A DNA stretch of 33,798 nt, from NCBI GenBank assembly GCA_902779865.1, contig CACZDG010000034.1:5724-39521 (forward strand). Reading direction: 5' to 3'. The DNA is from an uncultured bacterium (lineage in GTDB: Bacteria; Verrucomicrobiota; Kiritimatiellia; RFP12; UBA1067). The notes under the pieces were generated by a model. The model saw only the letters and a list, made by a program, of their open reading frames with translations, was not told the origin of the DNA and ran no database searches. Positions within the stretch are counted from its first letter, which is position 1; the number at the start of each line of letters is the position of its first letter. The position numbers and the translations under genes are program-made. Shown here in pieces: positions 16,404 through 24,957 of the stretch.

Positions 16404-17288
16404 TCATGCCATCTCCGCCTGAAGCTTTTTGACTTGCGCAAGCGTGAGACCAGAATACCTTGCAATGTCCTTCAACGCAAGGATCCCGTCCTTCAGCATC
16501 CGCTTGGCCGTCGCAAGCATGGTTTCGCACTTGCCGCGCGCTTCGCCACGCGCCTCGCCGCGTTTCACGAGTTTTTCAACTGCCTTGCACATAACGCGCC
16601 TCCCTTCTTCTGAATTCTTGAATTGACTGACTCTCTTTTTGAGAACGTCGAAATACATTTTCGCCGCGTCGCGGCAAAGCAAATCATGCACCAATTTGCC
16701 TACTTCGGTCTCGCTTCGCGTTGCGCCGTTCACATAGACGATGTGCGATCCGTCGCCAAACTTCTTCCCTCTCATCTGGCGGATTGTACGATCTATCTCG
16801 TAAATCTCCTTGCCGCCGCCCATCACGTCGTTCTCGGTGATGAAGATGACGTAAGTGTCGCGCAGCTTAGCGAAATCCTCACCGGAATCAAGTGCGTTCG
16901 CGTCCATCAGCGCGGAGTTGTACCGCGCCCGCCTCGGCTCCGCACCGTGGTCGGAACGCTGGATTTCGATGTCGTACTCCCTGCCCTTTGAATCCCTCGC
17001 AAACACGTCGAAACGAACGCCGCGCCCCTGAAGGCTCTTGATAGGATACTCGGTCTGCGATTTGACGACCTTCAGGTCTTTCTTGCCGATGATGATTCGC
17101 AACATCAACTCGATGCACTCCGGCGCATTCTCAAGGCATTTCGACATGAAGTCATCGTCCATGAGCCGGAAGTCCGCGAGCAAGGCAAGGCACTCCGGAT
17201 CCATCACGGGCGCAGAACGGCTTGCCCTCGCCTTTCGGGCGACGGCCTTGACCGCTTTCCGCGCTTCGCTCTGCATACTCTTCGTCAT
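16404..17288 (-). CDS. PD-(D/E)XK nuclease family protein (Rpn/transposase-like)
   Basis: A 294-residue protein of the PD-(D/E)XK nuclease family that is often named putative transposase or Rpn-type recombination-promoting nuclease. The N-terminus has LMDDDFMSKCLEN and ELMLRIIIGKKDLKVV. The core has VRFDVFARDSKGREYDIEIQ, giving the D and the ExQ of the active site. The middle (TYVIFITENDVMG, HIVYVNGATRS) and a charged C-terminus with GEARGEARG repeats match the family. ATG 17288 was chosen; a TTG nine codons upstream is an alternative and has no better ribosome binding site. It starts 38 bp after the stop of the 1553-residue gene, so it may be cotranscribed. No terminal inverted repeats were found around it. 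Confidence 0.8.
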   Translation of the reverse strand: MTKSMQSEARKAVKAVARKARASRSAPVMDPECLALLADFRLMDDDFMSKCLENAPECIELMLRIIIGKKDLKVVKSQTEYPIKSLQGRGVRFDVFARDSKGREYDIEIQRSDHGAEPRRARYNSALMDANALDSGEDFAKLRDTYVIFITENDVMGGGKEIYEIDRTIRQMRGKKFGDGSHIVYVNGATRSETEVGKLVHDLLCRDAAKMYFDVLKKRVSQFKNSEEGRRVMCKAVEKLVKRGEARGEARGKCETMLATAKRMLKDGILALKDIARYSGLTLAQVKKLQAEMA

Positions 17289-17325
17289 GTCGCTTCTGTC
17301 CAATTTTTCGCTCAAGAGGACTACG

Positions 17326-20300
17326 TTACATAATGATTATGCTGAGGCCGGCCTTGAACGACATGCGAAGGCCGTTCTCGTCCGGCACGACGCGGAACCG
17401 GGCATCCGTCGCGGCGTCCGGCCTGAACGTGACGCCGGTGGGAATCGCGTCCCAGGAGAGCAGATAGCCGTTGCGCTTCCCGGTTTCCGCGTCCTTCGAC
17501 CTTGCCAGAGCCGTAAGGGCCGTCGTCGCCGGTTCAAGCTTCAAGGTTATGTTCGCGCCGGAGGCGTAGGAGATCGTCGGCGATGCAACAGGGAACTCCC
17601 CCGTCCACTGCGTGAAGTCGAGCGTCGCGCCGTCGGCGAGCGTGATGGTATGCGCCGCCGTGCCGGAGACCGGCGCGAACGAACCTGCAACCGAGATAGC
17701 GTTTCCGCCGAGCGTCACCGTGCCAGTGACAACGCTTGTGCCGCAGTTCGCGACGGCGAGCGTGCCGCCCGCGATGTTGACGACGCTCGTGCCGGCGGAG
17801 CCGACGGACTTCGGCACGGACACCGTCGTGCCGCTTGCCGCGTTGATCGGGCCGCCGTAGGCGAGCGCGCCACCCATCGACAGCGTTCCCGCCTGCACCT
17901 CGATTCCGACGGTGAAATATTGCCCCGTCGTCGGCGCGACGAGCGTCCCCGTGCCATCCTTCACGATCTTCACATTGCCCGCGATCTTAGACATGTCGGC
18001 GAGCGAGAGCGTTGCATTCTCCGCCACGGTGATGTGCAGTTCGCCGCCACCGCCAGTCGCCGAATATGCAAGTGTCCCAATATTGAAATCAGCAGTGCTG
18101 GCACTGTTGCCGTTTACATAGAACTTGTTGTTTTTCCTGTCGAACATTCCGGGCTTGCCGTCGGTAATCCTCATCGCAGGCACAAAGTCGCGTATGACGG
18201 TTTCGCCCTCGCTTATCTTGCAGTAATACACGCGCACACCCACATAGGGATTGTCGTAAAGCGTCCCGTTAAGGTTATGATGGCCGAAGATGTATGCCGT
18301 GACGGGAGTCGTCGAACCCCAATCCACGCCGTTGCCGGTGCAATATGTCGACCCGTTGATGGTGCAATTTCCGCTCTTGTTCAAATGGACCGTGAATGCA
18401 GTATTGTTTTTCGCGGTTCCCCAAGTGCCTTCAGGCGATGTTCCGGCAGATTTCCAGTAACTTGCTTTGTACATCCACCCGCCCAAGGCGTAGTTCTGTC
18501 CCGCCGAACCGCTACCGTTGCGTCCGCCGCCGCCGAAATACGAATACCAATTACCACTACCATCCAGAGACGGATTGTATTCAACTTTCATATCGACTAC
18601 TGTTCTTGGATTATGGCAGTAGCCCGTGTCGATAAACTGTTTTCCGGCCGAGGTGGAGTGCAACCACGTCGCTTCCAGACAGACATCGCCATTTTCTCCA
18701 TAGTAAATACCGCTGGACTGGCAAGAAGTGTCGATTATCGCGCCTCCCGATACGCTATTCGCCACGATGAGCTCCTGTCCGTTGAGGTCGAGCGTTACGC
18801 CATCACCAAGAGTTATCGCGCTCTTGGCCGTCCAGTCGGCGTCCGCCGCAAGACGGAAGGTGAGGGTCGTGTTATCGGGAAGCGTCGTATTGGCGAGCGC
18901 GACGCCGTATTTGTTCGAGCAGCTCCAGTTGCCCGGATCGTCGAAGTTTCCTGCCTCGCCGAGGCCCGTCCACACCGCCGTCCTGGGCGAAGTCAAACTC
19001 TCCACCTTGATTGCCGTGCCGCCCTCGATGCTCGCCTCGTATGCGGTCGGGTCGGCGAACGAGACGAAGCCGGGAGCAGCAGTCACGCCGGAGCCGACAT
19101 TGAGCGCCGTCGTGTTCAGCTGGAACGTCGCGCTGGAGCAGTCCGTCATGTCGATGGAGACGACCGGCTGCGCGTCCGCCGCGCCGGTTTCGAGCGCGAG
19201 CGTTCCGGCGATAGTCGCCGTCGTGGTGGCGCTCGTGCCGGAAGCGATCACCTTGAGCGTGCCGCCCGCGAGCGTAAAGTCGTTGGCGTAGGACGCGCCG
19301 TCGGACGCCGCTATCTCTATCGTGCCGCCCGCCGTCGCGACAATCGGCGTTCCGGCGAGGAAGGCCGCCGTCTGCGTCAAGGAGAGCGTTCCGCCCGCGA
19401 TCTCGAGGCCGCCCGCGAAATACTGCCCGTCCGCCGGAAGCGTCATCGCGCCCGCGCCTTCTTTCACCACCTTGATGCCGCCATAGATGCTCGTCAAAGC
19501 TCCAAGCGAAAGCGTTGTGTTTTCCGCCACAGTGATGTGGAATTCGCCGCCGGACGTTTCGCTTTGCACCACCGGGCCGGCGGTCAGGCTGCCGTAGCCG
19601 CTGTTGCCGTAGAACTTCTCCGTGACGTTGCACCAGAAGCCGGCCTGGCCGGCCTTCGCGCCGGAGATGCAACGCACGGGGACGAAGTCGCGCTCGAGCG
19701 TGTCGCCCGTGTAAACCTTGCAAGAATAAACCTTGCACTTGCACGGCCAGTATTTGCCGCCTTGCGGCACCTGGTTGTTGGCGAAGATGTAGTCCGTTCC
19801 GTATGTGTTGCTTTCGCCGGCTTTGTTGCCGGTGCCGAGCCCCGAAGCGCGCGTCCCGTCCGTGTAATTGGCGTAGCTGGAACCGCCTTTATCAAGACGG
19901 ATGTCGTATATTCTGCCGGTATAGGCGGTCGAGCCGTCGTGTTCGCTCGTATCGTAGTAGTAGAACTTGCTGTTGTGCAACCAGCCGCCGAGCTGGGCGG
20001 TTTTATAATTGTTCTGATCGCGGCAGCCGTAGTAAACCGCATAGCCGTAGTTGCCGGAATAGCTCACGTCCTGGAACTCGACGCGGATATCGACCTTCGT
20101 GGTGCCGATGTGGTAGTATCCCGTATCGACATACTGTATCTTGTTCTGGGCGCTGTTGCTCGCGCCGTCCTGCGTAGCCTGGACGTACTTGATTTTCTGG
20201 TACATCGAACCGTCGTCCGCGACAATGATGTCGGCGGCGGTCGTATCGGTGACGACGCCGTCGCCGGTGATAGATGTCGCAGTCAGGTTGTGTCCATTGA

Positions 20301-21987
20301 GGTCGAGCGTCACGCCCGCACCGAGCGCGATCGCGCCCTTCGCCGTCCAGTCGGCGTCGGCATCGAGACGGAAGAGGACGGTATCGGAGTTGGGAAGCGT
20401 CGTATTGTCGAGCAATCCCCCAAGTTTGTTGTAGCAATTCCAGTTGCCCGGATCGTCGAAGTTCCCTGCCGTGCCATTGCCCGTCCACACGGCGGTAATC
20501 GGTGCGGTCAGGCGGTCGAGCCGTATCAATGTCGTGCTTTCGAGCGTCACGCCGTAAAGCGGGTTCGCCGTCGCAATACATTCGGATGCCGTCGCGCCCT
20601 CGCCGAACGTGATGCCGCCGACCGCGAACTCCAATCCGGCGCCGGAGAAAGCGGTTGTGTCGAAGAGCAGTTTCGCACCGGCCTCCAGCGACACCGCCGC
20701 CGGCATGGTGGCGCTCGCCGCGCCCGTACATGCAATCGACACCGTGGCCCCCGCCTTTATCGAAAGATCGGTCTTTATCGACGCGGCCAGCGCGTCAGTG
20801 ATCTGGAACCGCCCGTCCTGCACTTCAATTCCGCACACCCAGTCCGCCGAGACGTCCTGCACAAGCGTTCCCTTGCCTGTCTTCACGAGTTTCACCTTGC
20901 CGTAGAGCTTCAGCGAGGAAAGATTGACGCTGTCGCCCTCGTCGATGTCGAGGACGAGCGTTCCGGCGGCGGCGATTTCCGCGGCCGTCGCGGTGAGCGT
21001 CGTCGCCGTTGCAGGACCGGCCGTGAAGTCTGCCGTGCTGTCCGGGTTCGCGTTCGTGTAGAACTTATTGTTCACCTTGTCCATCATGCCCGGCTTGTCG
21101 TCGGCGCGGCGTTTCATCGGGATGAAGTTGCGGACCAGATTGGCGGCGGCGGTGCCGCCGTCCTTGATTTCGCAAAGATAGATGCGCGAACCGACATAGG
21201 AGCTGTTCAAGGTTCCATTGAGGTTGTGGTGTCCGAAGAGATACGCCGTCACCGGCGTGACGTCGTCAGGCCACCCCGTCGCGCTCGCCGTTACCACTCC
21301 TGCTACCACACCGCTGTTGTTTGCGTTCGCGACATAGCAGTGGCCGCTGTCGCCGGCCGCCGAACTCTTCCTGATGAAGAGATGGTAGTCGGTGTTGGCG
21401 CTCGAACCCGCCCAAGTGCCCTCGCCGGTTCCAAGCGACTTCCAATGGTAGTATCTGTTGCTGGTATAGGCGATCCAGCCGCCGAACGAATACTTCGCGT
21501 CGCGCCCGCCGCCGCCGAAATAGGAGAACCACGTATAATTCTTCGGATAGGACGGATGCCGGAACTTGATGTGGACGTTCGACCTGGTGCTGTGGATGTA
21601 TCCGGTATCGATGAACTGCTTCCCCGCCGTGGTCGATTCAAGATATGTCAGTTCCTGATAGAGCGCGTACTGGTCGTTCAAGGTGTCGGTAATGACACCC
21701 TGACCGGTCACACCCTTCACGGTGAGCTTGTGGCCGTTGAGGTCGATTGCCGCGCCGTCGAGGATCAGCTGCCCGTTGACGGTGACGTCTTCGGTCAGGT
21801 TCGTATCGGCGCTTATGGTATGGTCGCCGTCAATCGTCTGGGCGAACGACGGCGTTGGCGCCAGCGCGGCGCAGATTGCGGCCGCGACAAGCGCGGACCT
21901 CCCGATGCGGCGCGTGAGGACACGCGCCCTCCCGATGCGGACGCGACGAAGCGCGTCCCTCCCGATTTTCAACAGCTTGAACGACAT
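17326..21987 (-). CDS. Giant surface protein with three LamG-like/beta-helix modules
   Basis: A 1553-residue exported protein with AGGAG 6 nt before ATG. The signal peptide is unusual: about 30 basic residues with IGRDALRRVR, IGRARVLTRR and IGRSALVAAA in tandem, before the hydrophobic core and cleavage near PTPSFA. Three modules begin near residues 50, 497 and 1004. Each has LDLNGH or LDLNGQ-type helix turns, a concanavalin/LamG-like domain (QFIDTGY, FGGW, AYLFGHHNLNGT, VNNKFY) and further beta-strand repeats. Modules 2 and 3 open with AVWTGxGxAGNFDDPGNW, like the units of the 820-residue protein. The end is DENGLRMSFKAGLSIIIM. Likely role: carbohydrate-binding or adhesive surface protein. 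Confidence 0.75.
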   Translation of the reverse strand: MSFKLLKIGRDALRRVRIGRARVLTRRIGRSALVAAAICAALAPTPSFAQTIDGDHTISADTNLTEDVTVNGQLILDGAAIDLNGHKLTVKGVTGQGVITDTLNDQYALYQELTYLESTTAGKQFIDTGYIHSTRSNVHIKFRHPSYPKNYTWFSYFGGGGRDAKYSFGGWIAYTSNRYYHWKSLGTGEGTWAGSSANTDYHLFIRKSSAAGDSGHCYVANANNSGVVAGVVTASATGWPDDVTPVTAYLFGHHNLNGTLNSSYVGSRIYLCEIKDGGTAAANLVRNFIPMKRRADDKPGMMDKVNNKFYTNANPDSTADFTAGPATATTLTATAAEIAAAGTLVLDIDEGDSVNLSSLKLYGKVKLVKTGKGTLVQDVSADWVCGIEVQDGRFQITDALAASIKTDLSIKAGATVSIACTGAASATMPAAVSLEAGAKLLFDTTAFSGAGLEFAVGGITFGEGATASECIATANPLYGVTLESTTLIRLDRLTAPITAVWTGNGTAGNFDDPGNWNCYNKLGGLLDNTTLPNSDTVLFRLDADADWTAKGAIALGAGVTLDLNGHNLTATSITGDGVVTDTTAADIIVADDGSMYQKIKYVQATQDGASNSAQNKIQYVDTGYYHIGTTKVDIRVEFQDVSYSGNYGYAVYYGCRDQNNYKTAQLGGWLHNSKFYYYDTSEHDGSTAYTGRIYDIRLDKGGSSYANYTDGTRASGLGTGNKAGESNTYGTDYIFANNQVPQGGKYWPCKCKVYSCKVYTGDTLERDFVPVRCISGAKAGQAGFWCNVTEKFYGNSGYGSLTAGPVVQSETSGGEFHITVAENTTLSLGALTSIYGGIKVVKEGAGAMTLPADGQYFAGGLEIAGGTLSLTQTAAFLAGTPIVATAGGTIEIAASDGASYANDFTLAGGTLKVIASGTSATTTATIAGTLALETGAADAQPVVSIDMTDCSSATFQLNTTALNVGSGVTAAPGFVSFADPTAYEASIEGGTAIKVESLTSPRTAVWTGLGEAGNFDDPGNWSCSNKYGVALANTTLPDNTTLTFRLAADADWTAKSAITLGDGVTLDLNGQELIVANSVSGGAIIDTSCQSSGIYYGENGDVCLEATWLHSTSAGKQFIDTGYCHNPRTVVDMKVEYNPSLDGSGNWYSYFGGGGRNGSGSAGQNYALGGWMYKASYWKSAGTSPEGTWGTAKNNTAFTVHLNKSGNCTINGSTYCTGNGVDWGSTTPVTAYIFGHHNLNGTLYDNPYVGVRVYYCKISEGETVIRDFVPAMRITDGKPGMFDRKNNKFYVNGNSASTADFNIGTLAYSATGGGGELHITVAENATLSLADMSKIAGNVKIVKDGTGTLVAPTTGQYFTVGIEVQAGTLSMGGALAYGGPINAASGTTVSVPKSVGSAGTSVVNIAGGTLAVANCGTSVVTGTVTLGGNAISVAGSFAPVSGTAAHTITLADGATLDFTQWTGEFPVASPTISYASGANITLKLEPATTALTALARSKDAETGKRNGYLLSWDAIPTGVTFRPDAATDARFRVVPDENGLRMSFKAGLSIIIM
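21874..21963 (-). repeat. Three tandem 30-bp hairpin repeats inside a signal-peptide region
   Basis: Three contiguous 30-bp units (21874-21903, 21904-21933, 21934-21963), each starting GAT(T/G)GCGG and ending CTCCC on the plus strand. Each contains its own palindrome with a different sequence: CGCG(T)GAGGA-type, GGACGCG/CGCGTCC, and GCCGCG/CGCGG arms. Because 30 is a multiple of three, they encode three 10-residue repeats starting IGR. Confidence 0.85.
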
Positions 21988-22015
21988 ATCATACTCCTTT
22001 TCTGTAAACCGGCAC

Positions 22016-22040
22016 CCCGAGGAAACCTACCTTCCTCGGG
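22016..22040 (+). terminator. Hairpin with plus-strand T tract upstream of the giant gene
   Basis: A perfect 9-bp stem, CCCGAGGAA (22016-22024) with TTCCTCGGG (22032-22040), is followed on the plus strand by TTTCGTTTTG. It lies 30 bp before the start of a minus-strand gene, so either it ends an unseen plus-strand or antisense transcript, or it acts as a hairpin in the 5' leader of the giant gene. Confidence 0.45.
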
Positions 22041-22089
22041 TTTCGTTTTGTATTTTAGCATTTTTCTTTGTTTGCCGTCAAGTGGCTAT

Positions 22090-22161
22090 TTCCGGAATTT
22101 CGGGATTTTCCGGAGGTTCCGGATCTTCCGGATTTTCCGGAATTTCCGGAGGTTCCGGATC
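22090..22161. repeat. 9-bp minisatellite, eight units of TTCCGGANN
   Basis: Eight contiguous 9-bp units with consensus TTCCGGA plus two variable bases; one unit has TTCGGGA. The pair ending GG then TC occurs twice, suggesting duplication of a block. Read on the minus strand it gives SG-rich tripeptides, on the plus strand FPE/VPD; neither lies in a convincing gene. Confidence 0.85.
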
Positions 22162-22229
22162 TGTCCCCGCAGTCGTCGAAAACGAACTGCTTGCGGGCGT
22201 CTGGCGAACTGGGCGTGACCGTGACGTTC

Positions 22230-22433
22230 TCAAACTTCCCACGGCAGATTGTCGATGGCAAGCCCCTTGAAGAGTTCACGCCGTCCCTCGAACATCGCCT
22301 TGAGAGTGGAGATCATGAGAGACTTGCCGAACCGCCGCGGACGCGAGATGAACAGCTTCCCCCCAAGTATCAGACTCGGAAAGTCGAACACGCACGTCGT
22401 AGGCACCTTGATTTTATCGCCACAGTTTTCCAT
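22230..22433 (-). pseudogene. N-terminal fragment of an AAA-ATPase-like protein
   Basis: About 67 residues match the beginning of the predicted AAA-ATPase/PD-(D/E)XK family common in gut bacteria: [14 protein letters not shown], then the Walker A region [17 protein letters not shown] and [14 protein letters not shown]. Full members exceed 450 residues, but this one stops after NLPWEV. Just downstream, another frame reads ENVTVTPSSPDARKQFVF before the minisatellite, possibly the tail of a different gene. A GTG at 22439 is an alternative start. It lies between the HAD phosphatase and the minisatellite, so recombination at the repeats may have removed the rest. Confidence 0.75.
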
Positions 22434-22441
22434 TGCCACGT

Positions 22442-22471
22442 ATTATATCAAAATACCCAGTTTCACCGCAA
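22442..22471 (-). promoter_or_regulatory. Promoter of the AAA-ATPase fragment, leaderless geometry
   Basis: Minus-strand TTGCGG (22471-22466), 18-bp spacer and a perfect TATAAT (22447-22442). The ATG at 22433 lies 8 nt beyond the -10 box, where transcription would start, and there is no Shine-Dalgarno sequence. Confidence 0.5.
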
Positions 22472-23467
22472 GGGGGACACGGCGTAAATGGTTTTCCAGT
22501 CGTCGCGCATCGAAATGGGAGTCCACCCGAACTTCTTGCACTCCTCTTTCATCTCCGCCGCCTTTTTGGGGTTGCCGTTCTCGCGTTTCATGTCGTCGCA
22601 AACGAGCATGAACGCCGCAGCCCTGTAATCGTTTCCGCCGATTACGTAGTTCGCCATGCTCGCGTCCGTGTGGCTGTTGCCGAAGGAAAGGACCGGCTTC
22701 ACGCCGATCTCGCGGATGAGCGCCGACACCTTGTTCATCTGGAGGTTCTTCACGATCTGCGTCCCGTCCAGAATCGGCACGTCGTTCTGGACAAACACGT
22801 AAAAAAGCCCGTCTTCGCCGTTCTGCGCCTTCGAGACAATCGTGTAGTCCGACCCTATCACTCGCCACGGCGGAACCGGCAGCCTGTCGCACACCAACGC
22901 GCGAACGATAAACCTTTCAGATCCACTGACGACATAGACGGCGAAGCCCTTCTCGACCAGGTATTCGACGAGCTGCACCATCGGGAGGTAGAACATCTCG
23001 CCACGCTTCATTCCCGGATATCCAGGTTCGGGTTCTTTCATGAATTGGCGGATCATTGCCTTGAGTTCTTCGACCGATACGCCCTTGTACGCCTCGGCGG
23101 TCATGCGCTCGCGTTCATTGCCGAGCGGTGGGTACACTCCCTTCTCGCGCGACTTTCTGGCGGCATCCTTCAGCCTCTCGGCGGCGTTTGACGATGGATC
23201 GTCCAACACTCGCTTCTCAAACAGCTGCCAGTCGAAATACGTGGGGTCCGTCTCGCAGAAAAGAGTGCCGTCGAGGTCGAACACCGCTATGCGCCGCTCT
23301 TGCGGGATGAAGTCCGGAGACGATTCATCCGTCACGGCGGCAACGTACTCCTCAATCGCGCGCTTCGAGGCCGCGCCGTCGGTCCAAAGCGACAGCGCAT
23401 CGCCCGTGCGGCACCCTGCGGCGACGCACACCAGCGCCGCCACGACCATCAGCTTGATCATTTTCAT
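22463..23467 (-). CDS. Exported HAD-family phosphatase lipoprotein
   Basis: A 334-residue protein. Start 23467 was chosen because AGGAAGGA lies 9 nt upstream; an in-frame GTG at 23488 sits before that site. The N-terminus has a hydrophobic segment and a lipobox-like CVAAGC (Cys19). HAD motif I is FDLDGTLF (Asp64, Asp66), motif II is in VVSGS, and motif IV is in FGNSHTD. The long cap between motifs I and II and the overall order resemble phosphoserine-phosphatase-like secreted acid phosphatases. Last gene of an apparent operon with two metallophosphoesterases, 22 bp after the second; together they suggest phosphate-ester scavenging in the periplasm, an inference from context. Confidence 0.8.
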   Translation of the reverse strand: MKMIKLMVVAALVCVAAGCRTGDALSLWTDGAASKRAIEEYVAAVTDESSPDFIPQERRIAVFDLDGTLFCETDPTYFDWQLFEKRVLDDPSSNAAERLKDAARKSREKGVYPPLGNERERMTAEAYKGVSVEELKAMIRQFMKEPEPGYPGMKRGEMFYLPMVQLVEYLVEKGFAVYVVSGSERFIVRALVCDRLPVPPWRVIGSDYTIVSKAQNGEDGLFYVFVQNDVPILDGTQIVKNLQMNKVSALIREIGVKPVLSFGNSHTDASMANYVIGGNDYRAAAFMLVCDDMKRENGNPKKAAEMKEECKKFGWTPISMRDDWKTIYAVSPLR

Positions 23468-23489
23468 TTCAGCTAATCCTTCCTTCACA

Positions 23490-24944
23490 TCACTTTGCAG
23501 CCGAGCGCGGATGAGAATGCCACACGCCGGATACGAGCGGTCGCGACGCCTTGCCGAAGCAGTTGCACGCCCTCACTTCAAGCCTGTAGTCCACTCCCTG
23601 CGGCACTTCCGCCACGTCGAACCAGAAGCGCATCGTCTTCGGCTCGTACTTCGCCAGCCTCGAATAGGCCGGTGAGAGGAACTTCTTCACAAGCGGTTTC
23701 GAACCGTCCGTCGGCACGGCGCGTATTTCGTAGTCGAACACGCGCGTATTCTTCGGCGGAATCGCCGCCGGGAACACGCAGTTCATCGCCACCATCCATT
23801 TGCCGACGCGGTTGTCCGTAATGCGCGTATCAACACGCAGCGTAGCGCCATCCGGGAACTGCGGCGCAACGGACGCCGCCGTCCTCGTGGCGAGGCCGAA
23901 CGGACGTTCCCCGCCCACGAGCGGAACAATCCACGCGGGAGCGCCCTCCACGCAGTCCTCCTCCACGTCGATGCGCTCCACCACCATCCTTTCGCCGTAA
24001 ACTGAAACTACGTACCCCTGTCCTCCGCGCAAGTCGCGCCTGTCGGGGATCGCGGGCATTGCGGGCGGATTCGGCCCGATCTTCCTGTCGCGGCTGTTCT
24101 CGTGCCCGGCCGGAAGGCTTGCATACGAAAGCGACGGCGTGGCGAACGCGGTGAACTCGCCCTGCCAGATGGAGCGTTCGTCGTTGAACGGACGGTGGGA
24201 GTGCCCGGTGAACGACACGGCGTTGGGGAATCCCTTCAGAGCCTCGAACGCCGCACCCTTGTCCGCCCAGCCGTCGCCGTCCGGCGTAGTGCCCTTCGCC
24301 GGCGGATGCTGGAAATAGAAGAACGGCTTCGTCCCCTTGAACCGCGCGCCGTTCTCGGCCATCCACTCCGGGAACTTCTTGAACGAGTCCCATTCGGCTG
24401 ATATGAAATCGTAGCCATTCACTGTGCGGACCCTTATCGGCGCGTACTTCTCGCCGAATATGCGCTCCCATTCCGCTGGAAGCCCCAGCTTCACAAGCGC
24501 CTCATCCTCCGAGTGCCCGTGCGCCCGCATGTCTATCGCCATGTCGCTGTAGCGCCAGCCCTCGAAATCGTGGTTGCCCGTGCAGAAGAGCGGAACTACG
24601 CCCGTTCCGGCGAACACCCTGTCCCACGTAGCCTTCACGTACTCAAGGCTGCTCCTGATTCCCCAGTCGGCGAGATCGCCGGAGACGAGGACCGCATCCA
24701 CGTCCCTCGACTTGAAGTAGCGCAGCGCCTTCTCGAACATCGCGCACGACTCTGGCGTGGTGACGTGTATGTCGCTCACCGCGCCAAAACGGAGGTTCGG
24801 TTTTCCGGCGAGCCACCCGCCGGTCCTGCACCCCGTCACGAAAAACGCCGCCGCTCCGCCGGCATACCTTAGAAATGCCCTGCGGCTAACGCTATGTCCT
24901 TCGCCGGTCTGCGATACAGACCCATCCTTCTCTTCTGTTCTCAT
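23490..24944 (-). CDS. Tat lipoprotein metallophosphoesterase
   Basis: A 484-residue calcineurin-like phosphoesterase. Start 24944 (AGGAG 10 nt upstream) was chosen over an ATG at 24995. It has a twin-arginine motif SRRAFL (20-25) and lipobox VTGC (Cys39), so it is probably folded in the cytoplasm and anchored to a membrane after export. Metal-binding motifs appear in order: SDIH (57-60), SGDLAD, CTGNHDFEG, QHPP and TGHSH. A C-terminal beta-rich domain follows. It is a diverged paralogue of the next upstream gene, 13 bp away, sharing the GKPNL(R/V)FG(A/V)VSD opening. Substrate unknown. Confidence 0.87.
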   Translation of the reverse strand: MRTEEKDGSVSQTGEGHSVSRRAFLRYAGGAAAFFVTGCRTGGWLAGKPNLRFGAVSDIHVTTPESCAMFEKALRYFKSRDVDAVLVSGDLADWGIRSSLEYVKATWDRVFAGTGVVPLFCTGNHDFEGWRYSDMAIDMRAHGHSEDEALVKLGLPAEWERIFGEKYAPIRVRTVNGYDFISAEWDSFKKFPEWMAENGARFKGTKPFFYFQHPPAKGTTPDGDGWADKGAAFEALKGFPNAVSFTGHSHRPFNDERSIWQGEFTAFATPSLSYASLPAGHENSRDRKIGPNPPAMPAIPDRRDLRGGQGYVVSVYGERMVVERIDVEEDCVEGAPAWIVPLVGGERPFGLATRTAASVAPQFPDGATLRVDTRITDNRVGKWMVAMNCVFPAAIPPKNTRVFDYEIRAVPTDGSKPLVKKFLSPAYSRLAKYEPKTMRFWFDVAEVPQGVDYRLEVRACNCFGKASRPLVSGVWHSHPRSAAK

Positions 24945-24957
24945 CGGTATAATACTC

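Noticed and set aside
16404-17288. Insertion sequence around the PD-(D/E)XK gene
   Set aside because: No terminal inverted repeats or target duplication were found; the family name transposase is historical.
17038-22218. A 1726-codon open frame on the plus strand
   Set aside because: Opposite the giant surface protein; same arginine-rich composition and no motif. The minus frame has signal peptide, repeats and known domains.
22068-22487. Plus-strand ORF with FPE/VPD repeats
   Set aside because: It is the translation of the 9-bp minisatellite followed by the antisense of the AAA-ATPase fragment; no ribosome site.
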